64,000 bases of DNA, from contig NZ_CP009323.1 in NCBI RefSeq assembly GCF_000959725.1, forward strand, positions 3,100,001-3,164,000. The letters run 5' to 3'. How positions within the stretch are numbered: the stretch's first letter is position 1; each line of letters opens with the position of its first letter. Below, piece by piece: positions 1-8,800 of the stretch. The translations under genes and the position numbers were made by a program. The stretch is from Burkholderia gladioli (GTDB lineage Bacteria > Pseudomonadota > Gammaproteobacteria > Burkholderiales > Burkholderiaceae). The notes beneath the pieces were generated by a model. The model searched no databases, was not told where the DNA came from, and saw nothing but the letters and a program-made list of their open reading frames with translations.

Positions 1-382
1 CATGCAGGCCGACGCGCCTGAGCAGCACGCGTGCCCGCTCGGCGGCCTCGTCGCGGCGCCGTCGCAGCACCTTGACCTGCGCCAGCACCAGGTTCTCGCG
101 CACCGTCAGGTGCGGGAACAGTTCGAAGTGCTGGAACACCATGCCGACCGAGGCGCGCAGCGCGGCGAGCTGCGCCACGCTGCCGCCCACGCGGCGCCCA
201 TCGACCAGGATCTCGCCCTGCTGGATCGCCTCCAGCCCGTTGATCGACTTGATCAAGGTGGACTTGCCCGAGCCCGAGGGGCCGCAGATCACCACCACCT
301 CGCCGCGCGCGACCGTCGCCGAGCAGGCGTCGAGCACGCGATGCTCGCCATACCATTTCGAAACCTTGTTCAAGCTGATCAT
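1..382 (-). CDS. Amino-acid ABC transporter ATP-binding protein (partial, 3' end outside window)
   Basis: This is the N-terminal 127 residues of an ABC ATPase, cut by the window edge. The start MISLNKVSKWYGEHRVL is followed by the Walker A motif GPSGSGKST and the Q-loop region (VGMVFQHFELFPHLTV), the pattern of GlnQ/HisP-type polar amino-acid importers. It energises uptake at the inner membrane together with a permease and a binding protein, neither of which is in the window. It lies 28 bp downstream of the FAD oxidoreductase gene on the same strand, so the two are probably co-transcribed and the imported substrate may feed the oxidase. The substrate cannot be told from the ATPase alone. Confidence 0.85.
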   Translation of the reverse strand, partial: MISLNKVSKWYGEHRVLDACSATVARGEVVVICGPSGSGKSTLIKSINGLEAIQQGEILVDGRRVGGSVAQLAALRASVGMVFQHFELFPHLTVRENLVLAQVKVLRRRRDEAAERARVLLRRVGLH

Positions 383-410
383 CGCCGGCTCCTGCGGATC
401 GAACCTCGAA

Positions 411-1745
411 TCATGCGAGCGCGCTGCGATGGCGGCCGCTCCAGTAATCGTCGAGCTGGTAGAGCGCCGCGCCCACCGGCACCGCCAGCGAGCGCGCCAG
501 CCCCATCGGGCCGAGCGGAAAGCCGCCCTCGCCGAACGGTCCGGCCTCGGTGGCGGCGCCCACCAGGCGGCGCGCGATGCGCTGGCCGAGCCAGCTCATC
601 AGGGCCACGCCGTTGCCGTTGCAGCCCAGCGCGTAGTGGATGCCGTCGGCCTCGCCGAGGTGGGCGAGGCGGTCGGTGGTCATCGCCACGAAACCCTTCC
701 AGGCATGCGTGAGCCGCACGTCGCGCAGCGCCGGCCACAGGCCGACCAGCTTGGCGTGGAGCCGCCGCGCCGCGTCGCGCTCGTCGAGATCGCGGATCGC
801 CGGGCGCGAGCCGAACAGGATGCGCGTGCCGTCCGGCGAGGGCCGCGTGTAGAACAGGTTGCGCCGCGAATCGCTGACCATGCGCCGGCCGGGATTGAGC
901 GCGTCCATCAGGCCCGGCGGCAGCGGCTCGGTGGCGATCTGGTAGCTCGCCACCGGCAGCACGCGGCGCGCGAGGAAGGGCAGCAGGTCGCCGGTATAGC
1001 CGTTGGTGGCGACCAGCACGCGCGCGGCCTCGATCGTGCCGCGCGCGGTATGCACGCGAAACCGCGCGGCTCGCCCGCCGCCGAGCCGCTCGATGCGCTC
1101 GGCGCCGGCGTGCGAGTGCAGGCTGGCGCCGCGCCGGCGCGCGAGAGCGCGCAGGGCGCGATGGTATTTCGCGGTGTGCAGGCCGCCGTAATCGTCGATC
1201 AGGATGCCGCCGTAGTAGTAGTCGCTGCCGATCAGCGCGCGCTGCTGCTCGCGCGAGATCACGTGGACGGTCACGCCGGTCTTGTCGCGCAGCAGTTCGC
1301 CCTGGGCGCGCAGGGTATCGAAGTGGCGCGTGGTGTAGGCGCCGAAGAAACGGCCGCTGATCTGCAGGTCCGCGTCGAGCCCTTCGTCGGCGATCAACTG
1401 CTTGAGGAAGTCGAAGCTGGCGATCGATTCGCGCATCAGCCGCTGCAGGCGTTCGGCCGAGACGCCGCGGATCGCCTTGGTCAGCGCGAGCTTCTGGCCG
1501 CTGGAGACCATCCCGCCGCTGCGCGTGCTGCCGCCCGCGCCGAGCTCGGCCGCGTCGATCACGGCGGTGGCCAGGCCGTGGCGCGCGGCCTCGGCGGCCG
1601 CCGACAGGCCGCAGTAGCCGCTGCCGATCACCAGCAGCTCGACCGAGCCGGGCAGCGGCGAACGGTCGGTCTCGGGCGGCGCGGCGTCCCACCAATAAGG
1701 CGCGAGACGGAAGTCGTCGTGGAACAGCAGGGCGTCGGGTCGCAT
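411..1745 (-). CDS. FAD-dependent amine/amino-acid oxidoreductase (DAO family)
   Basis: A 444-residue protein of the DAO superfamily (PuuB/OrdL or DadA-like). The Rossmann dinucleotide motif VIGSGYCGLSAA sits about 35 residues from the start and is followed by the GGSTRSGGM segment typical of this branch. The C-terminal GCNGNGVAL segment is the usual flavin-contacting end. Such enzymes oxidise an amine or amino acid with FAD and pass electrons to oxygen or a quinone. The start at 1745 gives a normal short N-terminus; a start at 1796 (MSGANL) is also possible. The reading frame stays open to 2513, but that extension is antisense to the lysR gene and is rejected. It is divergent from the LysR gene and upstream of the ABC ATPase. 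The exact substrate is unknown. Confidence 0.85.
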   Translation of the reverse strand: MRPDALLFHDDFRLAPYWWDAAPPETDRSPLPGSVELLVIGSGYCGLSAAAEAARHGLATAVIDAAELGAGGSTRSGGMVSSGQKLALTKAIRGVSAERLQRLMRESIASFDFLKQLIADEGLDADLQISGRFFGAYTTRHFDTLRAQGELLRDKTGVTVHVISREQQRALIGSDYYYGGILIDDYGGLHTAKYHRALRALARRRGASLHSHAGAERIERLGGGRAARFRVHTARGTIEAARVLVATNGYTGDLLPFLARRVLPVASYQIATEPLPPGLMDALNPGRRMVSDSRRNLFYTRPSPDGTRILFGSRPAIRDLDERDAARRLHAKLVGLWPALRDVRLTHAWKGFVAMTTDRLAHLGEADGIHYALGCNGNGVALMSWLGQRIARRLVGAATEAGPFGEGGFPLGPMGLARSLAVPVGAALYQLDDYWSGRHRSALA

Positions 1746-1877
1746 CCGGGCTCCGTCGTGCAGAGGTCGGGACCAGTCTAGGTTTGCGCCGCTCATGCGG
1801 TCAAATAGCGACAAAAACAGCTTCCATTCATTTTTGATATGGCAACCTGCCAGGGGATCCGGACCAGGCGGGGCGCG

Positions 1878-2789
1878 ATGAATCAACGGCAGATCGAGGC
1901 ATTCCGGCTGGTGATGCTGCGCGGCTCGATGACGGCCGCCGCGGAGGAGATGGGCACCTCGCAGCCGAGCGTGAGCCGGCTGATCGCGGAACTGGAGGCG
2001 GCCACCGGGCTGGCGCTGTTCGTGCGCCACGGCGGGCGGATCCGCGCCACCGATGCGGGCACCGCCTTCTATCGCGAGGTCGACCGCAGCTTCGTCGGGC
2101 TCGAGAAGCTCGGGCAGGCGGCGCGCGAGATCCGCCAGTTCGGCAGCGGCCGGCTGCGCCTGGTGGCCGCGCCGATCATGGCGCTGTCCTTCCTGCCGGC
2201 CGTGATCGAGGATTTCCTGGCCGAGCATCCGCGCGTGGCGGTATCGCTGGAAATGCGCAGCGAGGGCACGATCCAGCGCTGGGCCTCCTCGTCGAGCTGC
2301 GATATCGGTTTCGCGACCACCCCGCCCGAGGTGGTGGAGGTGACCAGCGTCGACCTGTATCGGCTGCCCGGCGTCTGCGCGCTGCCGGCCGGGCATGCAC
2401 TGGCCGCGCGCGAGCGGATCGTGGCGGCCGACCTGCGCGGCGAGCGCCTGATCCTGCCGTCCTACGCGGACGACACGCGCGCCTCGGTCGACCGCGTGCT
2501 GCGCCAGGCGCAAGCGGACCAGGTGCCGGCGATCGAGACGCCCTATGGCGCGACCATCTGCGCGCTGGTGGCGCGCGGGCTCGGCGTGGGCGTGGTCAAT
2601 CCGCTGGCGATCGAGGAGACGAACCCCGCGCGCATCGTGTTCCGGCCGTTCGCGCCGGAGATCCTGTTTCGCGGCTTCACCGTGTGCCCGCGATGGCAGC
2701 AGGAGAAGCCGATCGTGCAGGTGTTCCTGGCGATGGCGCAGGCGCGCATGGCGAAGATCCGGACGGCGATTGCCTCAGGCTCGTCCTAG
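1878..2789 (+). CDS. LysR-family transcriptional regulator
   Basis: A 303-residue LysR regulator. The N-terminal winged helix-turn-helix (MNQRQIEAFR, then TAAAEEMGTSQPSVSRLIAE) is canonical, and the rest is the periplasmic-binding-like effector domain. The start at 1878 gives the standard LysR N-terminus; an in-frame codon at 1839 would add 13 atypical residues. It is transcribed away from the FAD oxidoreductase, with 132 bp between the start codons, the usual arrangement for a LysR protein that controls its divergent neighbour. The effector is probably a substrate or product of that enzyme, which is inference. Confidence 0.9.
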   Translation: MNQRQIEAFRLVMLRGSMTAAAEEMGTSQPSVSRLIAELEAATGLALFVRHGGRIRATDAGTAFYREVDRSFVGLEKLGQAAREIRQFGSGRLRLVAAPIMALSFLPAVIEDFLAEHPRVAVSLEMRSEGTIQRWASSSSCDIGFATTPPEVVEVTSVDLYRLPGVCALPAGHALAARERIVAADLRGERLILPSYADDTRASVDRVLRQAQADQVPAIETPYGATICALVARGLGVGVVNPLAIEETNPARIVFRPFAPEILFRGFTVCPRWQQEKPIVQVFLAMAQARMAKIRTAIASGSS

Positions 2790-3005
2790 TCGACGCAATC
2801 CGCCGCCTCGGGCGGCCATATCCACCCGAGCACCGATCCTTTCGCATCCGGAAGCATTTTGAAATGTGAATGAAATGACATATTCAAGATCCTCGGGGAA
2901 CTGCCGTTAAGGGCTGATACCGCGCACGCTTTGTCGCGCGTGTCGTGGCGCCGTGCAGCGTCCCGCTGCCTGTCCACGGTCTTTTCCTGTCATTGCCGCT
3001 CACTT

Positions 3006-4982
3006 ATGAACTTCCTAGCCTTGCGCCGCGCCGGTATCGGTGTGCGGCTCGCGATTCTTTCCTGCCTGCTGTTCGCGCTGAGCCTTGCCGTGTTCGCCTG
3101 GGCGCTCACGCGCACCGCCGGCACCCAGGTGACCGACCAGGTATTGCTGCGCGTCGCCGAGAGGAATCAGTCGATCGCCGAGACCATCGCCCTGTTCGAC
3201 AAGGCGCTCGGCACCGAGGTCGGCCGCTCGATGACGCAGTTCGAGAGCCTGCTGCCCGGCGGTTTTTCGCTGGACCTCGCGCAAACGATAAACATCCAGG
3301 GCACCGACGCGCCGACGCTGAAGGTGGGCGATCGCGTGCTCGACCTGGACTTCACGATTCCCGACGAATTCCTCGCTCATAGCGGCGCGATCGCGACCGT
3401 CTTCGCGCGGCGCGGCGACGATTTCGTGCGCGTCACCACCTCGCTGAAGAAGGCCGACGGCACGCGCGCGATCGGCACCCTGCTCGACCGCAAGGGGCCC
3501 GCCTACGGCCCGGTCGCGTCGGGCCGCAGCTACACGGGCCTGGCCGCGCTGTTCGGCAAACGTTACATCACCCAGTACAAGCCGATCAGCGACGCGAGCG
3601 GGCGCGTGATCGGCGCGCTGTTCGTCGGCGTGGACGTCGGCGCCGAGATCGCCTCGATCGAGGACGGCATCCGCCGGCAGAAGATCGGCGAGAGCGGCTA
3701 CTTCCTGGTGATCGACGCCTCGGGCGGCGCGGATCGCGGCAAGTTCGTGGTCCATCCGAGTGCCGAGGGCAAGCTGGCCGAGGAGGCGAACCTGCCGGTG
3801 CGGCGCATGCTCGAGGCCGGGCAGGGCCGGCTCGACTACGTGTCGGCCGACGCGGCGCTCGGCGAGCGCGAGGCGCGCGCCAAGTACGTGGTGTTCCAGA
3901 CCCTGCCCGAATGGCACTGGCTGGTGGCCGGCATCGCCCCGCGCGACGAGGTGATGGCGGATGTGACGGCCACCCGCGATCGTTTCCTGCTGGTCGGCCT
4001 GGCGCTGGTGCTGGTGTTCGGCGTGCTGTTCGTGCTGGCGGTGCGTCGGCTCGTCAGCGGCCCGCTGGAGGCGGCGGCGCGCGCCTCGGAGCGGCTCGCC
4101 GCGGGCGACCTCAGCGTGCGGATCGCAGACGGCGCGCCGCCGCGCCATGACGAGATCGGCCGCCTGATCCGCGCCATCGACGGCATCGGCGACGGCCTGG
4201 CGCGCATCGTCGCCCAGGTTCGCGAGGGCGCGGCCGGCATGTCGGCGCGCACCAGCGAGATCGCCGGCGGCAGCGGCGACATCGCCGCGCGCATCGCTGC
4301 GCAGGCCGGCAACCTGGAGCGCACCGCCGCCAGCATGGAGGAGTTGACCTCGAACGTGCAGCAGAACGCCGATCACGCCGCGCAGGCGAATCAACTGGTG
4401 GCCGGTGCCGCCGAGGCCGCGCTCGACGGCGGCCAGGCGGTCGGCCGGGTGGTCTCGACCATGGACGATATCGGCCGCTCGGCGCGCCGCATCGCCGACA
4501 TCACCAGCGTGATCGAGAGCATTGCCTTCCAGACCAATATCCTGGCGCTGAACGCGGCCGTCGAGGCGGCCCGCGCCGGCGAGCAGGGCAAGGGTTTCGC
4601 GGTGGTGGCGGCCGAGGTGCGCGCGCTCGCGCAGCGCAGCGCGGCATCGGTCAGGGAAATCGAGACGCTGGTGGCCGAATCGACGGCCACCGTCGACAGC
4701 GGCGCGCGGATCGCCGGCGAGGCCAGCGCCACCATGCAGGGCATCGTCGAGCGGGTGGGCCAGGTGCGCGACCTGATGGGCGAGATCAGCCAGGCCTCGC
4801 GCGAGCAGTCGCAGGCGATCGAGCAGGTCAACATCGCCGTCACGCAGATCGGCGAGGCGACCCAGCAGAACGCGCAGGTGGTGGATCAGGCACAGCGCGA
4901 GGCGGTGGCGTTGAGCGACGAGGCCGCGTTGCTGGCCGACGCGGTCAGCGTGTTCAAGCTCAGGGGTGCGGGGCGCGGCTGA
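3006..4982 (+). CDS. Methyl-accepting chemotaxis protein with Cache sensor
   Basis: A 658-residue chemoreceptor. A first membrane segment (about residues 14-36) is followed by a roughly 280-residue periplasmic Cache-type domain containing [10 protein letters not shown] and [10 protein letters not shown], then a second membrane segment near residues 326-347 ([17 protein letters not shown]), a HAMP linker and the cytoplasmic signalling domain. The signalling hairpin tip ([20 protein letters not shown]) is intact, so it should couple to CheW/CheA. The C-terminus ends without an obvious CheR-tethering pentapeptide. The start at 3006 places the first membrane helix close to the N-terminus; the open frame reaches back to 2931 but adds a non-signal-like stretch. 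The ligand is unknown. Confidence 0.92.
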   Translation: MNFLALRRAGIGVRLAILSCLLFALSLAVFAWALTRTAGTQVTDQVLLRVAERNQSIAETIALFDKALGTEVGRSMTQFESLLPGGFSLDLAQTINIQGTDAPTLKVGDRVLDLDFTIPDEFLAHSGAIATVFARRGDDFVRVTTSLKKADGTRAIGTLLDRKGPAYGPVASGRSYTGLAALFGKRYITQYKPISDASGRVIGALFVGVDVGAEIASIEDGIRRQKIGESGYFLVIDASGGADRGKFVVHPSAEGKLAEEANLPVRRMLEAGQGRLDYVSADAALGEREARAKYVVFQTLPEWHWLVAGIAPRDEVMADVTATRDRFLLVGLALVLVFGVLFVLAVRRLVSGPLEAAARASERLAAGDLSVRIADGAPPRHDEIGRLIRAIDGIGDGLARIVAQVREGAAGMSARTSEIAGGSGDIAARIAAQAGNLERTAASMEELTSNVQQNADHAAQANQLVAGAAEAALDGGQAVGRVVSTMDDIGRSARRIADITSVIESIAFQTNILALNAAVEAARAGEQGKGFAVVAAEVRALAQRSAASVREIETLVAESTATVDSGARIAGEASATMQGIVERVGQVRDLMGEISQASREQSQAIEQVNIAVTQIGEATQQNAQVVDQAQREAVALSDEAALLADAVSVFKLRGAGRG

Positions 4983-4999
4983 GCCCGGCCAGGCGGTGC

Positions 5000-5022
5000 G
5001 CGGCGCGGTTCGTGCGCCGCGT
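5000..5022. terminator. Hairpin between convergent genes
   Basis: An 8-bp perfect stem (CGCGGCGC at 5000-5007 with GCGCCGCG at 5015-5022) and a 7-base loop lie in the 52-bp gap between the convergent chemoreceptor and GntR genes. There is no clear T-run, so it may act only as a processing or weak bidirectional terminator. Confidence 0.45.
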
Positions 5023-5034
5023 CGTCGCCCGCCG

Positions 5035-5763
5035 TCAATTCTTCAGGAATCCTCCAAAGCGCGCGCGGATCTCGTCGACCTGCGACAGCGTCCCCGACAG
5101 ATGCGCGCGCAGCGCCTCTTGCGCCGCCTCGGGGTTGCCCGCCGCGATCGCGGCGACGATCGCCGCATGCTGCTCCAGCACCCGCTCGGTCTTGCCCGGG
5201 ATCGGCACGTGCAGGTTGCGCAGCCGGTCCAGGTGCCCGCTCTGCCGGCGCACCAGCGTCCATAGATCCATCACCTCGGCCGCGTCGTACATCAGCTTGT
5301 GGAAGGCCTCGTCGGCGTGCACGAACTCGACGTAGTTCTCGCGCGCCGCGTGCATGCGCTGCAGCTCGATGCTGTCGGCGAGCCGCGCCAGCAGCGGCGC
5401 GCTCGGCGTGCTGGCGAGCCGGTGCACGATCTCCAGCTCGATCGAGCGGCGCAGGAACAACTGCTGGCGCGCCAGCGGCACGTCGATCGAGCTGACCACC
5501 GTCGCGTGCTGCGGAAAGATGTCGACCAGGCCTTCCTCGCCGAGCCGGATCAGCGCGTCGCGGATCGGCGTCTGGCTCAGGCCGTAGAGCGCGGCGAGCT
5601 CGGCGCGCTGCAGCACGGTGCCCGGCGCGATGCGCATCGCCACGATCAGCTCGCGCAGGTGCTCGAAGACCTGCGGTGCGGCATGGCGCGAGCGGTCGAA
5701 CGAGGGCGCGATCAATTCGGCGGGAGACGAGGCGGCGGGAGCGTCGGAAAGCGTCGGAGTCAT
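5035..5763 (-). CDS. GntR-family (FadR-type) transcriptional regulator of the sugar-acid locus
   Basis: A 242-residue GntR regulator. The winged-helix domain (FEHLRELIVAMRIAPGTVL, then YGLSQTPIRDALIRLGEEG) lies near residues 30-100 and the all-helical FCD effector domain follows, with the metal/ligand histidine region (HADEAFHKLMYDAA). It is transcribed divergently from the MFS-gudD-MFS genes. The gap contains a perfect CACTAA-N4-TTAGTG palindrome at 5861-5876, a likely operator for it. It probably represses the locus until the sugar acid or a breakdown product binds. The start at 5763 was chosen over the open frame back to 5844 because the extra residues are low-complexity basic sequence. 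Confidence 0.88.
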   Translation of the reverse strand: MTPTLSDAPAASSPAELIAPSFDRSRHAAPQVFEHLRELIVAMRIAPGTVLQRAELAALYGLSQTPIRDALIRLGEEGLVDIFPQHATVVSSIDVPLARQQLFLRRSIELEIVHRLASTPSAPLLARLADSIELQRMHAARENYVEFVHADEAFHKLMYDAAEVMDLWTLVRRQSGHLDRLRNLHVPIPGKTERVLEQHAAIVAAIAAGNPEAAQEALRAHLSGTLSQVDEIRARFGGFLKN

Positions 5764-5860
5764 GTCGGCACGGGATGACGGAAAGCGGGCAAGCAGAAAA
5801 GCCGGCCGCCGCGCGGCGGCCGGCCAGCCGCCACGATACCGCAATCCCGCTTCATTGACG

Positions 5861-5876
5861 CACTAATGTTTTAGTG
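5861..5876. promoter_or_regulatory. Probable GntR operator palindrome
   Basis: CACTAA (5861-5866), four bases, TTAGTG (5871-5876) form a perfect dyad in an AT-rich patch of an otherwise G+C-rich gap between divergent gntR and MFS genes. Its position and symmetry suit a dimeric GntR/FadR repressor that would control both directions. No binding data exist; this is inferred from symmetry and context. Confidence 0.65.
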
Positions 5877-5953
5877 TTTTAATCCGCCCCAGCTCGAGGC
5901 GAATATCCGTCGCGGGCGCAACGAATACGAACGAGAACATCCAGGAGACAGCC

Positions 5954-7312
5954 GTGGACACTGCGAAGCATTGCGCCGCGCCGGGCGCGCTCGCGCCGAT
6001 ATCGGCCGCGCCGCTGGCGCGGGCGGTGGCGAAGATCGAGCGTCGCGTGCTGCCGCTGTTCGTGATCATGTTCATCGTCAACTACATCGACCGCGTGAAC
6101 ATCGGCTTCGTGCGCGAGCACCTGGCGGCCGACGTCGGCATCGGCACGGCCGCCTACGGGCTCGGCGCGGGGTTGTTCTTCGTCGGCTACGCGATCTTCG
6201 AGGTGCCCTCCAACCTGCTGCTGGCGCGCTTCGGCGCCAAGGCCTGGCTCACGCGGATCATGCTGACCTGGGGCATCGCGGCCACCGCGATGGCCTTCGT
6301 GCGCGGCGAGACCTCCTTCTACGTGCTGCGCTTCCTGCTTGGCGTGGCCGAGGCGGGTTTCTTTCCCGGCGTGATCTATTACTTCACGCAATGGCTGCCG
6401 GCCGGCGCGCGCGGCAAGGCGATGGCGGTGTTCCTGAGCGGCTCGGCGCTGGCCTCGATCCTGGCCGGCCCGGTTTCCGGCGCCTTGCTCGGGCTCGGCG
6501 CGATGGCGGGCAGCGGCCTGCGCGGCTGGCAGTGGATGTTCGTCACCGAGGGCGCGGCCTCGATCCTGCTGTGCGCGGTGGTGTGGTGCTGGCTCGATTC
6601 GCGCCCGGCCGAGGCGCGCTGGCTGGCCGACGAGGAGCGGCGCGCGATCGTCGAGACCGTCGCCGCCGAGCAGGCCGCGCGCGAGCGCGAGCAGCCGGCC
6701 CATGTATCGCCGCTCGAGCTGCTGGCCGATCCGCGCATCGCGCTCTACTGCTTCATCTACTTCGCGATCTCGCTGACGATCTACGGCGCCACCTTCTGGC
6801 TGCCCGGCATCATCCGCAAGATGGGCCACTACAGCGACTTCCAGGTCGGCCTGTTCAATTCGATTCCCTGGCTGGTGTCGATCGTGGCGATGATCGGCTT
6901 CGCGCGGCTGGCCGCGCGCCATCCCCACCAGCAGCGGTGGACCTCGGTCGCGCTGCTGATCGCCGCGCTCGGCATGTTGGTCTCCAGCTTCGGCGGCGGG
7001 GCCTTCGCCTTCGTCTCGATCTGCTTCGCGGCGGTCGGCTTCAAGGCCGCGTCCTCGCTGTTCTGGCCGATCCCGCAAAACCATCTCGATGCGCGCATCG
7101 CCGCCGGCGTGATCGCGCTGATCAATTCGATCGGCAACCTCGGCGGCTTCGTCGCGCCGGCCGTGTTCGGGCTGCTCGAGCAGCACACCGGTTCGATCCG
7201 CGGCGGCCTCGCGGGCCTGTCGATCTGCTCGCTGCTGGCCGTGCTCGCCGTCTGGTTCACGCGCGAGCGGCCCCGCCGGCGCGCCGAGCCCCTGTCGCGC
7301 CGCGCCGGCTGA
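5954..7312 (+). CDS. MFS transporter, anion:cation symporter (ACS) family
   Basis: A 452-residue, 12-helix major facilitator carrier. The first loop has NYIDRVNIGF, the signature of the ACS family, which imports organic anions such as glucarate, galactonate, tartrate or phthalate. The start is a GTG at 5954 with an AGGAG Shine-Dalgarno 6 bases upstream. It is followed 35 bp later by a glucarate-dehydratase-like gene, so D-glucarate or galactarate is the most likely substrate. The GntR operator candidate lies about 80 bp upstream. Confidence 0.88.
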   Translation: MDTAKHCAAPGALAPISAAPLARAVAKIERRVLPLFVIMFIVNYIDRVNIGFVREHLAADVGIGTAAYGLGAGLFFVGYAIFEVPSNLLLARFGAKAWLTRIMLTWGIAATAMAFVRGETSFYVLRFLLGVAEAGFFPGVIYYFTQWLPAGARGKAMAVFLSGSALASILAGPVSGALLGLGAMAGSGLRGWQWMFVTEGAASILLCAVVWCWLDSRPAEARWLADEERRAIVETVAAEQAAREREQPAHVSPLELLADPRIALYCFIYFAISLTIYGATFWLPGIIRKMGHYSDFQVGLFNSIPWLVSIVAMIGFARLAARHPHQQRWTSVALLIAALGMLVSSFGGGAFAFVSICFAAVGFKAASSLFWPIPQNHLDARIAAGVIALINSIGNLGGFVAPAVFGLLEQHTGSIRGGLAGLSICSLLAVLAVWFTRERPRRRAEPLSRRAG

Positions 7313-7347
7313 GCGCCGCCTTCCCCCTTTCCCATCCAGAGATCCGC

Positions 7348-8622
7348 ATGAAGATCACCCGCGTCACCGTCACCCCGATCGCCTTCAAGGACGCGCCGCT
7401 GCTGAACGCGGCCGGCATCCACGAGCCCTATGCGCTGCGCTCGATCATCGAGATCGAGACCGATACCGGCCATATCGGCCTGGGCGAGAGCTACGGCGAC
7501 GCGCCCGCGCTGGCCGTGCTCGATGCGGTGAAGGGCGAACTGGTCGGGCTCGATCCGTTCAAGCTGAACCGGCTGCGCGAGATCGTGCGCGGCGTGGTGG
7601 CCAGGCAGGCGCCCGCCAGCGCCGCCGGCGCCGAGCTCGCGCCGGGCTCGCATGCGAGCAAGGCCGTCAGCAATGCCTATTCGGCCTTCGAGGTGGCCTG
7701 CCTGGATGCTCAGGCGCGCTACCTGAACGCGCCGCTGGTGGACCTGCTCGGCGGCGCGGTGCGTCGCGAGGTGCCGTTCAGCGCCTACCTGTTCTTCAAG
7801 TACGCCGAACATATCGACAGCCCCTATGCGCCCGATGCCTGGGGCGAGGCGCTCGACGAGGCGCAGATCGTCGAGCAGGCGCGCCGCATGATCGACGCGC
7901 ACGGTTTCGAGAGCATCAAGCTGAAGGCCGGCGCGCTCGCGCCCGAGCGCGAGGTGGCCTGCATCAAGGCGCTGCGGCGTGCCTTCCCCGCCGCGCCGCT
8001 GCGCATCGACCCGAACGGCAACTGGTCGCTCGACACCGCGCTGCGCATGGCCGAGCTGCTCGGCGACGATCTGCAGTACTACGAGGATCCGACGCCGGGA
8101 CTGGAGGGCATGGCCGAGCTGCACCGGCGCACCGGCATGCCGCTGGCCACCAACATGGTGGTCACCGATTTCGACGAGTTCCGCCGCGGCGTGGCCTTGA
8201 ACAGCGTGCAGATCGTGCTGGCCGACCATCATTACTGGGGCGGCCTGCGCGACACGCAGCAACTGGCGCGCATGTGCGACAGCTTCGGGATCGGCGTGTC
8301 GATGCATTCGAACTCGCACCTCGGCATCAGCCTGATGGCGATGACGCATGTGGCCGCCTCGGTCGAGAACCTCTCCTATGCCTGCGACACGCATTACCCC
8401 TGGCAGGAACCCGACGAGGAGGTGGTGCGCGGCGGCAAGCTGCCGATCCGCGGCGGCTGCGTGCAGCTCACCGACGCGCCGGGCCTGGGGCTCGAGATCG
8501 ATCGCGAGCAACTGCGCAAGCTGCACGAGCTGTACCTGGGTTGCGGGATCCGCCAGCGCGACGACGTCGGCCAGATGCGCAAGTACCGGCCCGACTGGAA
8601 GAACCTGAAGCCGCGCTACTGA
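7348..8622 (+). CDS. gudD: Glucarate dehydratase-like enolase-superfamily enzyme
   Basis: A 424-residue mandelate racemase/enolase superfamily member that matches the glucarate dehydratase branch. An N-terminal capping domain carries GLGESYGD. The barrel shows the KxK base motif (K191-L-K193), metal-ligand motifs RIDPNGNW and YYEDPTPGLEG, and the His-Asn site in MHSNSHLG (H320, N322). Such enzymes dehydrate D-glucarate (and L-idarate) to 5-keto-4-deoxyglucarate in the cytoplasm. It lies between two sugar-acid-type MFS genes downstream of the GntR operator candidate. No aldolase or dehydrogenase for the next step is present here. A related acid-sugar dehydratase specificity cannot be excluded. 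Confidence 0.85.
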   Translation: MKITRVTVTPIAFKDAPLLNAAGIHEPYALRSIIEIETDTGHIGLGESYGDAPALAVLDAVKGELVGLDPFKLNRLREIVRGVVARQAPASAAGAELAPGSHASKAVSNAYSAFEVACLDAQARYLNAPLVDLLGGAVRREVPFSAYLFFKYAEHIDSPYAPDAWGEALDEAQIVEQARRMIDAHGFESIKLKAGALAPEREVACIKALRRAFPAAPLRIDPNGNWSLDTALRMAELLGDDLQYYEDPTPGLEGMAELHRRTGMPLATNMVVTDFDEFRRGVALNSVQIVLADHHYWGGLRDTQQLARMCDSFGIGVSMHSNSHLGISLMAMTHVAASVENLSYACDTHYPWQEPDEEVVRGGKLPIRGGCVQLTDAPGLGLEIDREQLRKLHELYLGCGIRQRDDVGQMRKYRPDWKNLKPRY

Positions 8623-8677
8623 GGAGGGGGCGTCGAGGCAGCCCGCGCGAGGCGGGACGTTCGCGACGGCGCGATAA

Positions 8678-8717
8678 GGCAGTAACCGGCAGTAACCGGC
8701 AACAACAGGCAGCAACA
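8678..8717. repeat. Short tandem 10-bp repeat
   Basis: Two exact copies of GGCAGTAACC are followed by two degenerate units (GGCAACAACA, GGCAGCAACA), giving about four units in the gap between gudD and the second MFS gene. It looks like replication slippage; no function is evident. Confidence 0.7.
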
Positions 8718-8800
8718 GCGGCAAGCGGCGAGGGCGAGTCATGCGCCCCGTCGCGCGTCATGCGCGCGGGCGCGGATCGAACACCAACATGGAGACAGAC

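Noticed and set aside
1746..2513. 256-residue N-terminal extension of the FAD oxidoreductase
   Set aside because: It is antisense to the LysR gene and precedes the normal Rossmann start; real start is about 1745 or 1796.
5971..8622. 883-residue open frame that would fuse an MFS shadow with glucarate dehydratase
   Set aside because: The first half is the wrong frame of the MFS gene; GudD starts at ATG 7348 with a normal N-terminus.
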